The translations under genes and the position numbers were made by a program. Positions 1-7,584 of a stretch of DNA of 64,000 nt are shown here, in pieces. The notes beneath the pieces were generated by a model. It searched no databases and was not told the DNA's origin. It saw only the letters and a program-made list of their open reading frames with translations. Source of the stretch: Pseudonocardia hydrocarbonoxydans (lineage in GTDB: Bacteria; Actinomycetota; Actinomycetes; Mycobacteriales; Pseudonocardiaceae); assembly GCF_006539565.1 (NCBI RefSeq), contig NZ_BJNG01000040.1:1-64000 (forward strand). The letters run 5' to 3'. The first letter of the stretch is position 1; each line of letters begins with the position of its first letter.

Positions 1-1580
1 CGTCCACCGGCCCCACCCCCGCGGATCCGGCACCACCCGCCACCCGCGGCCCCGCGGACGCCGGCCCGGCGGCCCCCGGCCGTCGACGCACGGCGGGCAC
101 CGACGGGGGGCCGGCGTCCGACGAGGCCCGGCGCATCGACGAGACCCTGTCCCGCCTCACCGCGGCGCACGCCGGGATCACCTTCGCCGAGACCGACGCC
201 GACGCCCCCGTGCCCGCACCCGCTCGGGTCCGGGTGCGACCGGGGGCGGGGCAGGTGCTGCTGGCCGTCCTGGCACTGGCGGTGTTCGCGGTGACCGCGT
301 TCCAGTACGTCGGCAAGGCCCGCCTCGACGCCGCGCTGACCCGGGTGACGGCACTGGACCCCGGCTCCGGCGCCATCGTCGACGCCGAGGCGCAGGCGGG
401 GGCCGAGAACGTGCTCATCGTCGGCACCGATCCGGCCGGTGCGGCCGCGGGCGGCCCGCGCACCGACACCGTGCTGCTCGCGCACGTCCCCGCGGACGGC
501 GACGGCGTCGTGGGCCTGTCGATCCCGCGCGACCTGGAGGTCAACCGGCCGCCGTGCCGGCGCTGGGACCCCACCGCACGCGACTACGTCGACGAGACCG
601 TCCCCGCCCAGGTCCGCACGCCGCTGATGTCGGCGTTCGACGTCGGCGGTCCCCAGTGCGTCACGCGCGTCGTGCAGCAGCTCACCGGCCTGGCCGTCAC
701 CCGCTTCGTCGGGCTGGACCTCGACGGCATCGGCGATCTCGTCGACGCCGTGGGCGGGGTGGAGGTGTGCGTCGAGCAGCCCGTCGTCGACGGCCTGCTC
801 GGCACGGTCGTGCCCCGGCCCGGCGTCACCACGCTGGACGGGCCGACGGCGCGCGACCTGGTGGGCGCCCGCACCGTCGAGGGCGACCCGCCCGGCGGGC
901 GCGGCGTCCTGGAGCGCCAGCAGCGGCTGGTCGCGGCTGTGCTGGAGAAGGTGCTGTCGCGCGAGGTCCTGCTCGACCCCGCCCGGACGGGATCGCTCGG
1001 CCCCGCGCTCGGCGGCGCGCTGAGCGCCGACGCGGCCGACCTCGACCGCATCCTGGCCGCCGCGCGCGCCGTGCGTTCCTTCTCCGCCGACGGCGTCACC
1101 TTCACCGCGGTCCCGACCTCGACCGAGACCAGCAGCCAGGGCAACACCCTGCTCCGGGGCGCCGACGCCGCCGCCCTGTTCACCGCCCTGCGCGAGGGCA
1201 CGCCGCCGCCCGACCAGACCGTCCTCGCCGCGGGGGCCGGTCCCGCGCCCGCCGACGTCACCGTCGACGTCCTCAACGCCTCCGACCGGCAGGGGCTGGC
1301 CGCCGAGATCGGCGGCACGCTCGGGACCCTCGGGTTCGGGGTGGGCGAGATCGGCAACGCCGAGGCGCCCGCGCCCGGCACCGTCATCCGCTTCTCCCCC
1401 GACCGGGCGGCGGCGGCGGAGCTGCTGGCGGCCACCGTGCCGTCCGCCGTGCCGCAGCCCGATCCCTCCGCGAGCGGCGTGCTGCAGCTCGTCCTGGGCA
1501 CCTCCTTCGACGGCGTCGTGCGCGCCCCGTCGACGGCCGCGGCCGCGCCGGCGGCCGGTCCGGCGGCGACCTGTACCTGA
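1..1580 (+). CDS. LCP (LytR-CpsA-Psr) family cell-wall ligase with LytR_C domain, 5' end outside window
   Basis: LCP proteins transfer anionic glycopolymers or arabinogalactan onto peptidoglycan at the outer face of the membrane. The reading frame (third frame) is open from the window edge, so the true start is probably upstream; the first usable internal start is GTG at 210. Order seen: a cytosolic acidic/proline-rich segment, one TM segment (LLAVLALAVFAVTAF), the LCP core (NVLIVGTD, the PRTDTV-type motif, SIPRDLEV), then a C-terminal LytR_C domain (VDVLNASDRQGLAAEI). An LCP gene beside phoU matches the Rv0822c-phoY2 order of M. tuberculosis as I recall it. Family is certain from motifs; the exact glycopolymer is not determinable. 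Confidence 0.88.
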   Translation, partial: STGPTPADPAPPATRGPADAGPAAPGRRRTAGTDGGPASDEARRIDETLSRLTAAHAGITFAETDADAPVPAPARVRVRPGAGQVLLAVLALAVFAVTAFQYVGKARLDAALTRVTALDPGSGAIVDAEAQAGAENVLIVGTDPAGAAAGGPRTDTVLLAHVPADGDGVVGLSIPRDLEVNRPPCRRWDPTARDYVDETVPAQVRTPLMSAFDVGGPQCVTRVVQQLTGLAVTRFVGLDLDGIGDLVDAVGGVEVCVEQPVVDGLLGTVVPRPGVTTLDGPTARDLVGARTVEGDPPGGRGVLERQQRLVAAVLEKVLSREVLLDPARTGSLGPALGGALSADAADLDRILAAARAVRSFSADGVTFTAVPTSTETSSQGNTLLRGADAAALFTALREGTPPPDQTVLAAGAGPAPADVTVDVLNASDRQGLAAEIGGTLGTLGFGVGEIGNAEAPAPGTVIRFSPDRAAAAELLAATVPSAVPQPDPSASGVLQLVLGTSFDGVVRAPSTAAAAPAAGPAATCT

Positions 1581-1593
1581 TCCGCAGGTCAGC

Positions 1594-1615
1594 GTTCACC
1601 TCCGGTTCACCCCGG
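1594..1615 (+). promoter_or_regulatory. PHO box (two contiguous 11-bp direct repeats) upstream of phoU
   Basis: Two adjacent 11-mers, GTTCACCTCCG (1594-1604) and GTTCACCCCGG (1605-1615), sit 41 bp before the first phoU start. They fit the actinobacterial PhoP direct-repeat unit (GTTCACC-type heptamer plus 4 bp). A weak -10-like stretch (TAGTCT, 1643-1648) lies between box and gene. Suggests PhoP control in phosphate limitation; binding itself is inferred. Confidence 0.75.
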
Positions 1616-1655
1616 CGCGCTGCCCGGGGCCGCCCGCCCCTCTAGTCTGAGTGGC

Positions 1656-2312
1656 ATGCGTGACGCCTACCAGGAACAACTCGACGGCCTGGCCGACGGG
1701 CTCGCCGGAATGTGCGACCAGGTCGCGGAGGCGATGGCGAAGGCCACGACGGCCCTCCTGGAGAGCGACCTGCAGCTGGCGGAGGAGGTCATCACCTCCG
1801 ACATCCGCATCGACGAGCTGCGGGCCGCCGCCGAGGAGAAGGCGTTCGCGCTCCTCGCGCTGCAGGCCCCGGTGGCCACCGACCTGCGCACGGTCGTGTC
1901 GGCCATCCACGGCGCGGGCGACATCGAGCGGATGGGCGACCTCGCGCTGCACGTCGCCCAGGCCGCCCGCCGCCGCCACCCGGAGCCGGTGCTGCCGCAG
2001 GAGATCGGCCCCTACTTCGCCGAGATGGGCCGGGTCGGCGTGGAGCTGGCGCACAAGGCGGGCGACGTCATCCGCACCCGCGACCTGCGGCGCGCCGAGG
2101 AGCTGGAGCGCGACGACGACGCGATGGACGACCTGCACCGGCACATGTTCACGGTGCTCATGGACCCGACGTGGACCCACGGCGTCGGCCCGGCGGTCGA
2201 CATCACCCTGCTCGCCCGCTTCTACGAGCGCTACGCCGACCACGCCGTCGCGGTGGCCCGGCGCATCGTCTACGTCGTCACGGGCCGGATGCCCGGCCCG
2301 CTGACGGTCTGA
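1656..2312 (+). CDS. phoU: Phosphate signalling/transport regulator PhoU (copy 1)
   Basis: PhoU links the PstSCAB transporter to the PhoR sensor kinase and represses the Pho response when phosphate is plentiful. The 218-residue protein has the usual size and two PhoU three-helix repeats, with the metal-cluster-type motifs DLRTVVSAIHGAGDIERMGDLALH (split here as DLRTVVS and DIERMGDLA) and the second-repeat EERYADHA-like YERYADHAVAVA. Start ATG chosen because it gives the canonical MRDAYQEQLD opening. A PHO box lies just upstream and a second phoU follows 7 bp downstream, suggesting one transcript. Confidence 0.95.
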   Translation: MRDAYQEQLDGLADGLAGMCDQVAEAMAKATTALLESDLQLAEEVITSDIRIDELRAAAEEKAFALLALQAPVATDLRTVVSAIHGAGDIERMGDLALHVAQAARRRHPEPVLPQEIGPYFAEMGRVGVELAHKAGDVIRTRDLRRAEELERDDDAMDDLHRHMFTVLMDPTWTHGVGPAVDITLLARFYERYADHAVAVARRIVYVVTGRMPGPLTV

Positions 2313-2319
2313 GCGGCCG

Positions 2320-2979
2320 GTGGTCCCGGCTCCGCTGCCCCAGCAGCTCGCCGATCTCTCCGACCTGGTGGGGCGGATGTGCACGCACGCCGCCGGGTCG
2401 CTGCAGAGCGCCACGGCGGCCCTGCTGGAGTGTCGTGAGCGCCTCGCGCTGCAGGTGATCGCGCGCGAGCCAGAGCTCGACGCGCTGCGCGTCGAGACCG
2501 AGGAGCTCGCCCGCGACGCCCTGCTGTTCCACCAGCCGGTGGCAGGCGACCTGCGCTCGGTCGTGTCGACCCTGCGTTCGGCGGGCGACATCGACCGGAT
2601 GAACCGCCTCGCCCTGCACGTCGCGGAGGCCGTGCAGCGCCGCCATCCGGCGCCCACCCTGCCCCCGGAGGTGCGCGACGACTTCGCCGAGATGGGCCGG
2701 GTCGCGGTGGCGCTGGCGGTGAAGGCCGCCGACGTCGTCCGCTCGCGCAACGTCGTGCGGGCCATCGAGCTCGACCACGACGACGACGCGATGGACGTGC
2801 TGCACCGCCGCATGTTCGAGGTGCTCATGGACCCGCACTGGCCGCACGGGGTGGCCACCGCCGTCGACGTCACGCTGCTGGCGCGCTACTACGAGCGCTT
2901 CGCCGACCACGCCGTGGCCGTGGCCCGCGAGACCGTCTACGCCGTCACCGGCGAGGAGCCGGACGCCATCCCGATCTGA
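2320..2979 (+). CDS. phoU: PhoU-family regulator (copy 2, tandem paralog)
   Basis: A second 219-residue PhoU-like protein directly after the first, starting at GTG. It keeps the same repeat signatures (DLRSVVSTLRSAGDIDRMNRLALH in two pieces: DLRSVVS, DIDRMNRLA; YERFADHAVAVARE near the C-terminus) and the acidic DHDDDAMD stretch, so it is a tandem duplicate rather than a fragment. The change of MGD to MNR in the first motif could alter metal binding or partner choice. Its 3' end overlaps the convergent arsR by 43 bp. Mycobacteria also keep two PhoU (PhoY1/PhoY2), but there they are unlinked; function as second PhoU is inferred. Confidence 0.9.
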   Translation: MVPAPLPQQLADLSDLVGRMCTHAAGSLQSATAALLECRERLALQVIAREPELDALRVETEELARDALLFHQPVAGDLRSVVSTLRSAGDIDRMNRLALHVAEAVQRRHPAPTLPPEVRDDFAEMGRVAVALAVKAADVVRSRNVVRAIELDHDDDAMDVLHRRMFEVLMDPHWPHGVATAVDVTLLARYYERFADHAVAVARETVYAVTGEEPDAIPI

Positions 2980-3323
2980 GGGGTGGGGTCGAGCACCCGG
3001 CCCAGCGCGCCGAGCGACTCGGGGCGCGCGCGGTACCAGACGTTCATCCCCCGGCGCGTGCCCTCGGCCAGCCCGGCCTTGCGCAGCTGCGCGAGGTGGT
3101 GGCTGACGGTGGCGTCGGAGAGCCCGACCTCGGCCGCGAGGTCGCAGGTGCACAGCTCCCCCTCGGTGAGCAGCATCGACATCAGCCGCACCCGCGTGGG
3201 GTCGGCGAGCGCCTTGAGCCGCAGCGCCACCTCCAGCGCCTCCGCCTCCCCCATGCGGCCGGCCGCGACCGGGGCGCAGCAGATGGGGGCGGTCAGGTCG
3301 ATGACGGGCAGCGCGCGGGGCAT
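2937..3323 (-). CDS. arsR: ArsR/SmtB-family arsenite-responsive repressor (arsR1)
   Basis: Winged-helix metalloregulator, 128 residues from the ATG at 3323 (an ATG at 3344 would lie inside the operator). The ELCTCDLA motif supplies Cys58 and Cys60 for trivalent arsenic, as in classic ArsR; an additional vicinal pair Cys15-Cys16 (ICCAP) sits at the N-terminus. The recognition helix region reads SDATVSHHLAQLRKAG. It is divergent from arsI, with two operator-like palindromes between them, and overlaps the phoU copy 2 tail. Expected to repress arsI and itself until As(III) binds. Confidence 0.9.
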   Translation of the reverse strand: MPRALPVIDLTAPICCAPVAAGRMGEAEALEVALRLKALADPTRVRLMSMLLTEGELCTCDLAAEVGLSDATVSHHLAQLRKAGLAEGTRRGMNVWYRARPESLGALGRVLDPTPQIGMASGSSPVTA

Positions 3324-3337
3324 GTCGCCGAGACTAC

Positions 3338-3386
3338 TTGACATATGTCGAATCAGCGAGGCACCCTTTCGACGAACGTCGAATCA
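3338..3386 (+). promoter_or_regulatory. ArsR-type operators between arsR1 and arsI
   Basis: Two imperfect palindromes occupy the gap: TTGACATATGTCGAA at 3338-3352 and TTCGACGAACGTCGAA at 3368-3383. Each is followed by TCA, giving a direct repeat of the core TCGAATCA (3348-3355 and 3379-3386, 31 bp apart). The same core flanks arsR2. TTGACA at 3338 could also be a -35 element. Assignment as ArsR sites is inferred from position and symmetry. Confidence 0.6.
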
Positions 3387-3406
3387 CTCTTCCCGAGGAG
3401 GACCCC

Positions 3407-3823
3407 GTGTCCCGTGTCCAGCTCGCCCTCAACGTCGACGACATCGACCAGGCCGTCGCCTTCTACACCACGCTGCTCGGCGTCGAGCCGGCCAAGCGCA
3501 AGCCCGGCTACGCCAACTTCGCCGTCGCGCAGCCGCCGCTGAAGCTCGTGCTCCTGGAGAACCCCGGGCAGGGCGGCTCGCTCAACCACCTCGGCGTCGA
3601 GGTGGAGGACAGCGAGACCGTGCACTCCGAGATCGCCCGGTTCACCGAGGCCGGCCTGTTCACCGACGAGGAGATCGGCACCACCTGCTGCTTCGCCACC
3701 CAGGACAAGGTCTGGGTGACGGGGCCGGGCGGCGAGCGCTGGGAGGTCTACACGGTGCTGGCCGACAGCGAGACCTTCTACGCCACCGCGGATGCCGACG
3801 ACACCTGCTGCACCCCCGCCTGA
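3407..3823 (+). CDS. arsI: ArsI/CadI-family metalloenzyme (VOC fold; C-As lyase-like)
   Basis: A 138-residue vicinal-oxygen-chelate protein. ArsI enzymes cleave the carbon-arsenic bond of trivalent organoarsenicals; CadI is a cadmium-induced relative. The start GTG at 3407 is chosen because a strong GAGGAGG ribosome site ends 5 bp before it, although the frame opens further upstream. It has the family opening VQLALNVDDIDQAVAFY, a CC pair in GTTCCFATQDKVWV, and a terminal DDTCCTPA second CC pair. First gene of the ars cluster, divergent from arsR1. Substrate (MAs(III) versus cadmium) cannot be decided from sequence. Confidence 0.88.
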   Translation: MSRVQLALNVDDIDQAVAFYTTLLGVEPAKRKPGYANFAVAQPPLKLVLLENPGQGGSLNHLGVEVEDSETVHSEIARFTEAGLFTDEEIGTTCCFATQDKVWVTGPGGERWEVYTVLADSETFYATADADDTCCTPA

Positions 3824-3869
3824 CAGAGCCGCCCCGCCCGCCCCGCCCCGCGCCCTCGCGCCCCCGCGC

Positions 3870-3926
3870 GTTGCAGTGGGGTGGCTTCACTGCAACCTGG
3901 TTGCAGTGAAGCCACCCCACTGCGAC
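3870..3926 (+). terminator. Very long near-perfect hairpin between arsI and arsC (bidirectional terminator or repeat)
   Basis: A 27-bp arm at 3870-3896 pairs with 3900-3926 around a 3-base loop, with one G-T wobble. Each arm is itself an inverted repeat (TTGCAGTG and CACTGCAA). It lies between two convergent genes. Its GTGGCTTCACTGC segment recurs almost exactly in the hairpin at 16794-16861. Confidence 0.7.
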
Positions 3927-3946
3927 CGGGGGCGGAGCCGGGGGGA

Positions 3947-4345
3947 TCAGGGCGAGCGGAGCTCGGCCAGGAGCGCCCGGACCCGGCGGTCGATGTCGTC
4001 GCGGATGGGGCGGATCTCCGCCGCCGTGCGGCCGGCCGGGTCCTCGAGCTGCCAGTCGAGGTAGCGGGTGCCGGGAAAGACCGGGCAGACGTCGCCGCAG
4101 CCCATCGTGATCACCACGTCGGAGGACTCCACGGCGTCGGCGGTGAGCGGCTTCGGGAACTCCCGCGACAGGTCGATCCCGATCTCGTCCATCACCTCCC
4201 GCACGGCCGGGTTGATCGAGTCGGCGGGGGCGGAGCCGGCCGAGCGCACCTGCACGGCACCCTCGGCGTGGTGGTGCAGCAGCGCCGCGGCCATCTGCGA
4301 GCGCCCGGCGTTGTGCACGCACACGAACAGCACCGACGGCGTCAC
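3947..4345 (-). CDS. arsC: Arsenate reductase, low-molecular-weight phosphatase fold
   Basis: Reduces arsenate to arsenite, which the neighbouring pump exports. The 132-residue protein has the P-loop CVHNAGRS with nucleophile Cys9 and Arg15, and a resolving pair Cys83/Cys87 in GCGDVCPVFPG, so it looks like the disulfide-relay type that uses thioredoxin rather than the mycothiol type. The start GTG at 4345 overlaps the ACR3 stop by 4 bp (GTGA), so the genes are translationally coupled. Last gene of the arsR2-ACR3-arsC operon. Confidence 0.92.
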   Translation of the reverse strand: MTPSVLFVCVHNAGRSQMAAALLHHHAEGAVQVRSAGSAPADSINPAVREVMDEIGIDLSREFPKPLTADAVESSDVVITMGCGDVCPVFPGTRYLDWQLEDPAGRTAAEIRPIRDDIDRRVRALLAELRSP

Positions 4346-5409
4346 GACGCCACCCCCCACCAGCGCCTGCGCAGGGCCAGCGACACGTACACCAGCGCCA
4401 CCAGCACCGGCACCTCGATCAGCGGCCCGACCACCCCGGCGAGCGCCTGCCCGCTGGTCACGCCGAACGTCGCGATGGCGACGGCGATGGCGAGCTCGAA
4501 GTTGTTGCCCGCCGCGGTGAACGCCAGCGTCGTGGACCGCTCGTAGCCCATCCCGAGCGCACGCCCGAGCACCAGCGAGCCGAACCACATCACGAAGAAG
4601 TAGATCAGCAGCGGCAGCGCGATCCGCGCGACGTCGAGCGGGGCCGAGGTGATGGCCTCACCCTGCAGCGCGAACAGCACGACGATCGTGAAGAGCAGGC
4701 CGTAGAGCGCGAACGGGCCGATCCGCGGCAGGAACCGCGTCTCGTACCACTCGCGGCCCTTGGCCCGCTCCCCCAGCACGCGCGACAGGAACCCGGCCAC
4801 CAGCGGGATCCCCAGGAAGATCAGCACCGAGGCCGCGATCTGCCACGGCGAGACGTCGAGATCGGTCTGCGGCAGGCCCAGCCAGCCGGGCAGCACCGTG
4901 AGGTAGAACCAGCCCAGCGCGGCGAACGCGATCACCTGGAACACCGAGTTGACGGCGACGAGCACGGCCGCGGCCTCGCGGTCCCCGCAGGCCAGGTCGT
5001 TCCAGATGATGACCATCGCGATGCACCGCGCGAGGCCGACGATGATCAGCCCGGTGCGGTACTCGGGCAGGTCCGGCAGCAGCAGCCAGGCGAGGGCGAA
5101 CATCAGCGCCGGGCCCAGCACCCAGTTCAGCACCAGCGAGCTCAGCAGGAGCCTGCGGTCGCCGGTGACGGTGTCGAGCCGGTCGTAGCGGACCTTGGCC
5201 AGCACCGGGTACATCATGATCAGCAGGCCGAGCGCGATCGGCAGCGAGACGCCGTCGATGGCGACGGCGTCGAGTGCCGGGCCCATCCCGGGCACCAGGC
5301 GGCCGAGCAGCAGCCCCGCGACCATCGCCGCGACGATCCAGACCGGGAGGAACCGGTCCAGTGTGGACAGCCGGGCGACGACCGGCCGGTCCAGTTCGGG
5401 AGTGGTCAC
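4342..5409 (-). CDS. arsB: ACR3-family arsenite efflux transporter
   Basis: Expels As(III) across the membrane by secondary transport. 355 residues with ten or so predicted TM segments; the family marks are the N-terminal RFLPVWIVAAMVAGLLLGR, ALGLLIMMYPVLAKVRY and the conserved cysteine in GLARCIAMVIIWNDLACGD. The GTG start overlaps the stop of arsR2 (GTGA) and the gene ends overlapping arsC, giving the usual arsR-acr3-arsC operon. Often named arsB or acr3. Confidence 0.95.
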   Translation of the reverse strand: MTTPELDRPVVARLSTLDRFLPVWIVAAMVAGLLLGRLVPGMGPALDAVAIDGVSLPIALGLLIMMYPVLAKVRYDRLDTVTGDRRLLLSSLVLNWVLGPALMFALAWLLLPDLPEYRTGLIIVGLARCIAMVIIWNDLACGDREAAAVLVAVNSVFQVIAFAALGWFYLTVLPGWLGLPQTDLDVSPWQIAASVLIFLGIPLVAGFLSRVLGERAKGREWYETRFLPRIGPFALYGLLFTIVVLFALQGEAITSAPLDVARIALPLLIYFFVMWFGSLVLGRALGMGYERSTTLAFTAAGNNFELAIAVAIATFGVTSGQALAGVVGPLIEVPVLVALVYVSLALRRRWWGVAS

Positions 5410-5747
5410 GCGGGGACACCTTCCATCAGCAGCACCCGCGACAGCGCCGCCAGTGCGTCGGGGCGGACGCGGTAGTAGATCCAGGTGCCGCGCCGGTCAC
5501 CGGTGACCAGACCCGCCTCGCGGAGCACCCTGAGGTGGTGGCTGATCGTCGGCCCGGCGAGGTCGAACGCCGCGGTCAGGTCGCAGACGCAGGCCTCCCC
5601 GCCGTCGTGGGCGGCGATGAGGTGCAGCAGCCGCAGCCGGGTGGGGTCGCCGACCGCCTTGAAGGCCGCGGCGAGCGCGGCCGCCTCGTCGGCGTCGAGC
5701 AGCGGGGGCGGGCTCGAGCCCGGCGTGCAGGCATCCTGATTCGACAC
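5406..5747 (-). CDS. arsR: ArsR/SmtB-family repressor (arsR2)
   Basis: 113-residue winged-helix regulator heading the ACR3-arsC operon. The sensing motif is EACVCDLT (Cys53, Cys55), with an extra N-terminal Cys7 that could complete a three-sulfur As(III) site. DNA-reading helix: GPTISHHLRVLREAG. Start is GTG at 5747; the first codons overlap a TCGAATCA core in the minus orientation. Divergent from the ArsR-ArsC fusion gene. Confidence 0.92.
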   Translation of the reverse strand: MSNQDACTPGSSPPPLLDADEAAALAAAFKAVGDPTRLRLLHLIAAHDGGEACVCDLTAAFDLAGPTISHHLRVLREAGLVTGDRRGTWIYYRVRPDALAALSRVLLMEGVPA

Positions 5748-5774
5748 CCGTCTACCTTCATTGATCTCGAATCA
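5737..5774. promoter_or_regulatory. Paired TCGAATCA half-sites at the arsR2 promoter
   Basis: TGATTCGA (5737-5744) and TCGAATCA (5767-5774) form a perfect 8-bp inverted repeat separated by 22 bp. The first lies inside the first codons of arsR2. The identical core occurs twice at the arsI promoter, suggesting both ArsR1 and ArsR2 see a shared operator sequence. Inferred from sequence only. Confidence 0.5.
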
Positions 5775-5814
5775 GACTGCAAGACCGCTTGACGTGGCGA
5801 TGATAACTCAGCAA

Positions 5815-5829
5815 TCATTGACTCAATGA
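5815..5829 (+). promoter_or_regulatory. Perfect 7-1-7 palindrome over the start codon of the ArsR-ArsC fusion gene
   Basis: TCATTGACTCAATGA is a perfect palindrome whose right arm contains the ATG of the fusion gene at 5826. No ribosome site precedes the ATG. A repressor bound here would block a leaderless transcript directly. Sequence differs from the TCGAATCA operators nearby, so it may be the private operator of the fusion protein. Confidence 0.5.
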
Positions 5830-6509
5830 ACATCGAGGAACGTGCCGCGGTGCACCAAGCACTCGGCGACCCGTCGCGCCTGGCCGTCGTCGACGCGCTG
5901 GCGTTCGGCGACGCGTCCCCGAGCGAGCTGCAGGCCCTGCTGACGATGCCGTCCAACCTGCTCGCCCACCACGTGCGGGTCCTGGAGCGGGCCGGGATCG
6001 TGCGCCGCACCCGCTCGGAGGGCGACCGCAGGCGCACCTACCTCGGGCTCGTCCCCGGCACCCTCGACGCGCTCTTCCCCGCCGCGCACCGGGAGGCGCC
6101 GCGGGTGGTGTTCGTCTGCACGCAGAACTCCGCGCGCTCCCAGCTCGCCGCCGCCCTCTGGAACGCCGGGAGCGCGGTGCCCGCCACGTCGGCGGGCACC
6201 GCCCCCGCACCCGCCGTGCATCCCGGCGCGGTGGCCGCCGCGCGGCGTCACCGGGTGCCGCTGCACCCCGCGACGCCGCAGCACGCGGCCGACGTGCTGC
6301 GCCCCGACGACCTCGTCATCACCGTCTGCGACCGCGCCCACGAGGAGCTCGACACCCCGGCCACCCACTGGTCGGTGGCCGATCCCGCCCGCGCCGGCGA
6401 CGTGGCGGCCACCGACCCCGCGGCGTTCGACCGGGCGCTCACCGATCTCGCCGGCCGGATCTCCCGCCTGGCCCCCGCCGTCCACCCGTCCGGAACGAGG
6501 TCCGCATGA
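5826..6509 (+). CDS. ArsR regulator fused to a low-molecular-weight phosphatase/arsenate reductase domain
   Basis: 227 residues in two domains. Residues 1-85 form a winged helix of ArsR type ([30 protein letters not shown]) but lack the CxC metal motif. Residues about 92-220 form an LMW-phosphatase domain with P-loop CTQNSARS (Cys98, Arg104) and only a single later cysteine ([12 protein letters not shown]). Such fusions are known in actinobacterial ars loci; the two domains could couple arsenate handling to gene control. Its stop overlaps the next start (ATGA), giving a three-gene rightward operon. Confidence 0.88.
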   Translation: MNIEERAAVHQALGDPSRLAVVDALAFGDASPSELQALLTMPSNLLAHHVRVLERAGIVRRTRSEGDRRRTYLGLVPGTLDALFPAAHREAPRVVFVCTQNSARSQLAAALWNAGSAVPATSAGTAPAPAVHPGAVAAARRHRVPLHPATPQHAADVLRPDDLVITVCDRAHEELDTPATHWSVADPARAGDVAATDPAAFDRALTDLAGRISRLAPAVHPSGTRSA

Positions 6510-7162
6510 GCGCCCCCACCCACCACCGCGACAACCTGTCCATCGACCAGGCGCTCGCCCTGCGCACCGCCGCCGTCCGCCTGTCCGACACCTTCCGCGA
6601 CATGTTCGGCACCGAGACCATCGAGCGGTTCCTGCACTCGTCCTACGACGAGTTCGCCGGGCGCGCCGTGGTGCTGAACTACCTCCCGCTGCTCGCCGAG
6701 CGCTTCGCCCGCCAGCGACTCAAGGCTCTTGCCAGGGTGGAGGGCAAGGCCCACGACGGGATCCCGGTCGTCCTGTTCCTGTGCACCCACAACGCCGGCC
6801 GCTCGCAGATGGCGATGGGCTTCTTCACCCACTACGCGGGCGACCGCGCGGTCGCCTGGTCCGGCGGCTCCGAGCCCGGCTCGCGCGTCAACCCGGCCGC
6901 GGTGGCGGCCATGGCCGAGCGCGGTATCGACATCTCCGGCGAGTACCCCAAGCCCTGGACCGACGAGATCGTGCGGGCCGCCGACGCCGTGATCACCATG
7001 GGCTGCGGCGACGCCTGCCCCGTCTTCCCCGGCCGCCGCTACGAGGAGTGGGTGCTCGACGACCCGGCCGGCATGGACGTCGCCGCCGTGCGCCCGGTCC
7101 GCGACGAGATCGAGCGCCGGGTCCGCGTCCTGCTCGACGAGCTGGGGGTGCCGGCCGCGTGA
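6506..7162 (+). CDS. arsC: Arsenate reductase ArsC with N-terminal three-helix extension
   Basis: 218 residues. The first ~80 residues form a helical segment ([33 protein letters not shown]) seen in several actinobacterial ArsC proteins. The catalytic domain follows, with P-loop CTHNAGRS (Cys93, Arg99) and resolving Cys167/Cys171 in [11 protein letters not shown], closely resembling the separate arsC at 3947-4345. Probably a thioredoxin-linked reductase. Second gene of the operon; overlaps both neighbours by 4 bp. Confidence 0.9.
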   Translation: MSAPTHHRDNLSIDQALALRTAAVRLSDTFRDMFGTETIERFLHSSYDEFAGRAVVLNYLPLLAERFARQRLKALARVEGKAHDGIPVVLFLCTHNAGRSQMAMGFFTHYAGDRAVAWSGGSEPGSRVNPAAVAAMAERGIDISGEYPKPWTDEIVRAADAVITMGCGDACPVFPGRRYEEWVLDDPAGMDVAAVRPVRDEIERRVRVLLDELGVPAA

Positions 7163-7584
7163 GCAGCGTGCTGTTCGTCTGCGTGCGCAACGGCGGGAAG
7201 TCGCAGATGGCCGAGGGGCTGATGCGGGCCGCGGCGGGTGACGCCGTCGCGGCGTCCTCGGCCGGCACCCGCCCCGGCACGGGGCTCAACGCGCTGTCGG
7301 TCGAGTCCCTGCGCGAGGTCGGCGTCGACATCTCCGGCGGGGTCCCGCGCGCGCTCACCGCCGACCTGGTGGCCGCGGCCGATCTCGTCGTCACCCTCGG
7401 GGCCGAGGCCCACGTCGAGCCGGTCGACGGCACGCCGGTGGAGAACTGGGACACCGACGAGCCGTCGGAGCGCGGGATCGAGGGCCTCGAGCGGATGCGC
7501 CTGGTCCGCGACGACATCGCCGCGCGGGCGGCCGAGCTCGCGGCGCGGCTGACGGCGGATCAGCCGAAGCGACCGGAGACGTAG
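7159..7584 (+). CDS. arsC2: Arsenate-mycothiol transferase-like ArsC (LMW phosphatase fold)
   Basis: 141 residues from GTG 7159, overlapping the upstream stop. The P-loop reads CVRNGGKS: nucleophile Cys8 is kept but the usual Arg is Lys14, and no resolving cysteines are present. This GGKSQMA pattern is what I recall from Corynebacterium ArsC1/ArsC2, which join arsenate to mycothiol for reduction by mycoredoxin; the nearby mshD supplies mycothiol. Its last 25 bp overlap the convergent pstB. Mechanism is inferred from family resemblance. Confidence 0.85.
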   Translation: MSSVLFVCVRNGGKSQMAEGLMRAAAGDAVAASSAGTRPGTGLNALSVESLREVGVDISGGVPRALTADLVAAADLVVTLGAEAHVEPVDGTPVENWDTDEPSERGIEGLERMRLVRDDIAARAAELAARLTADQPKRPET

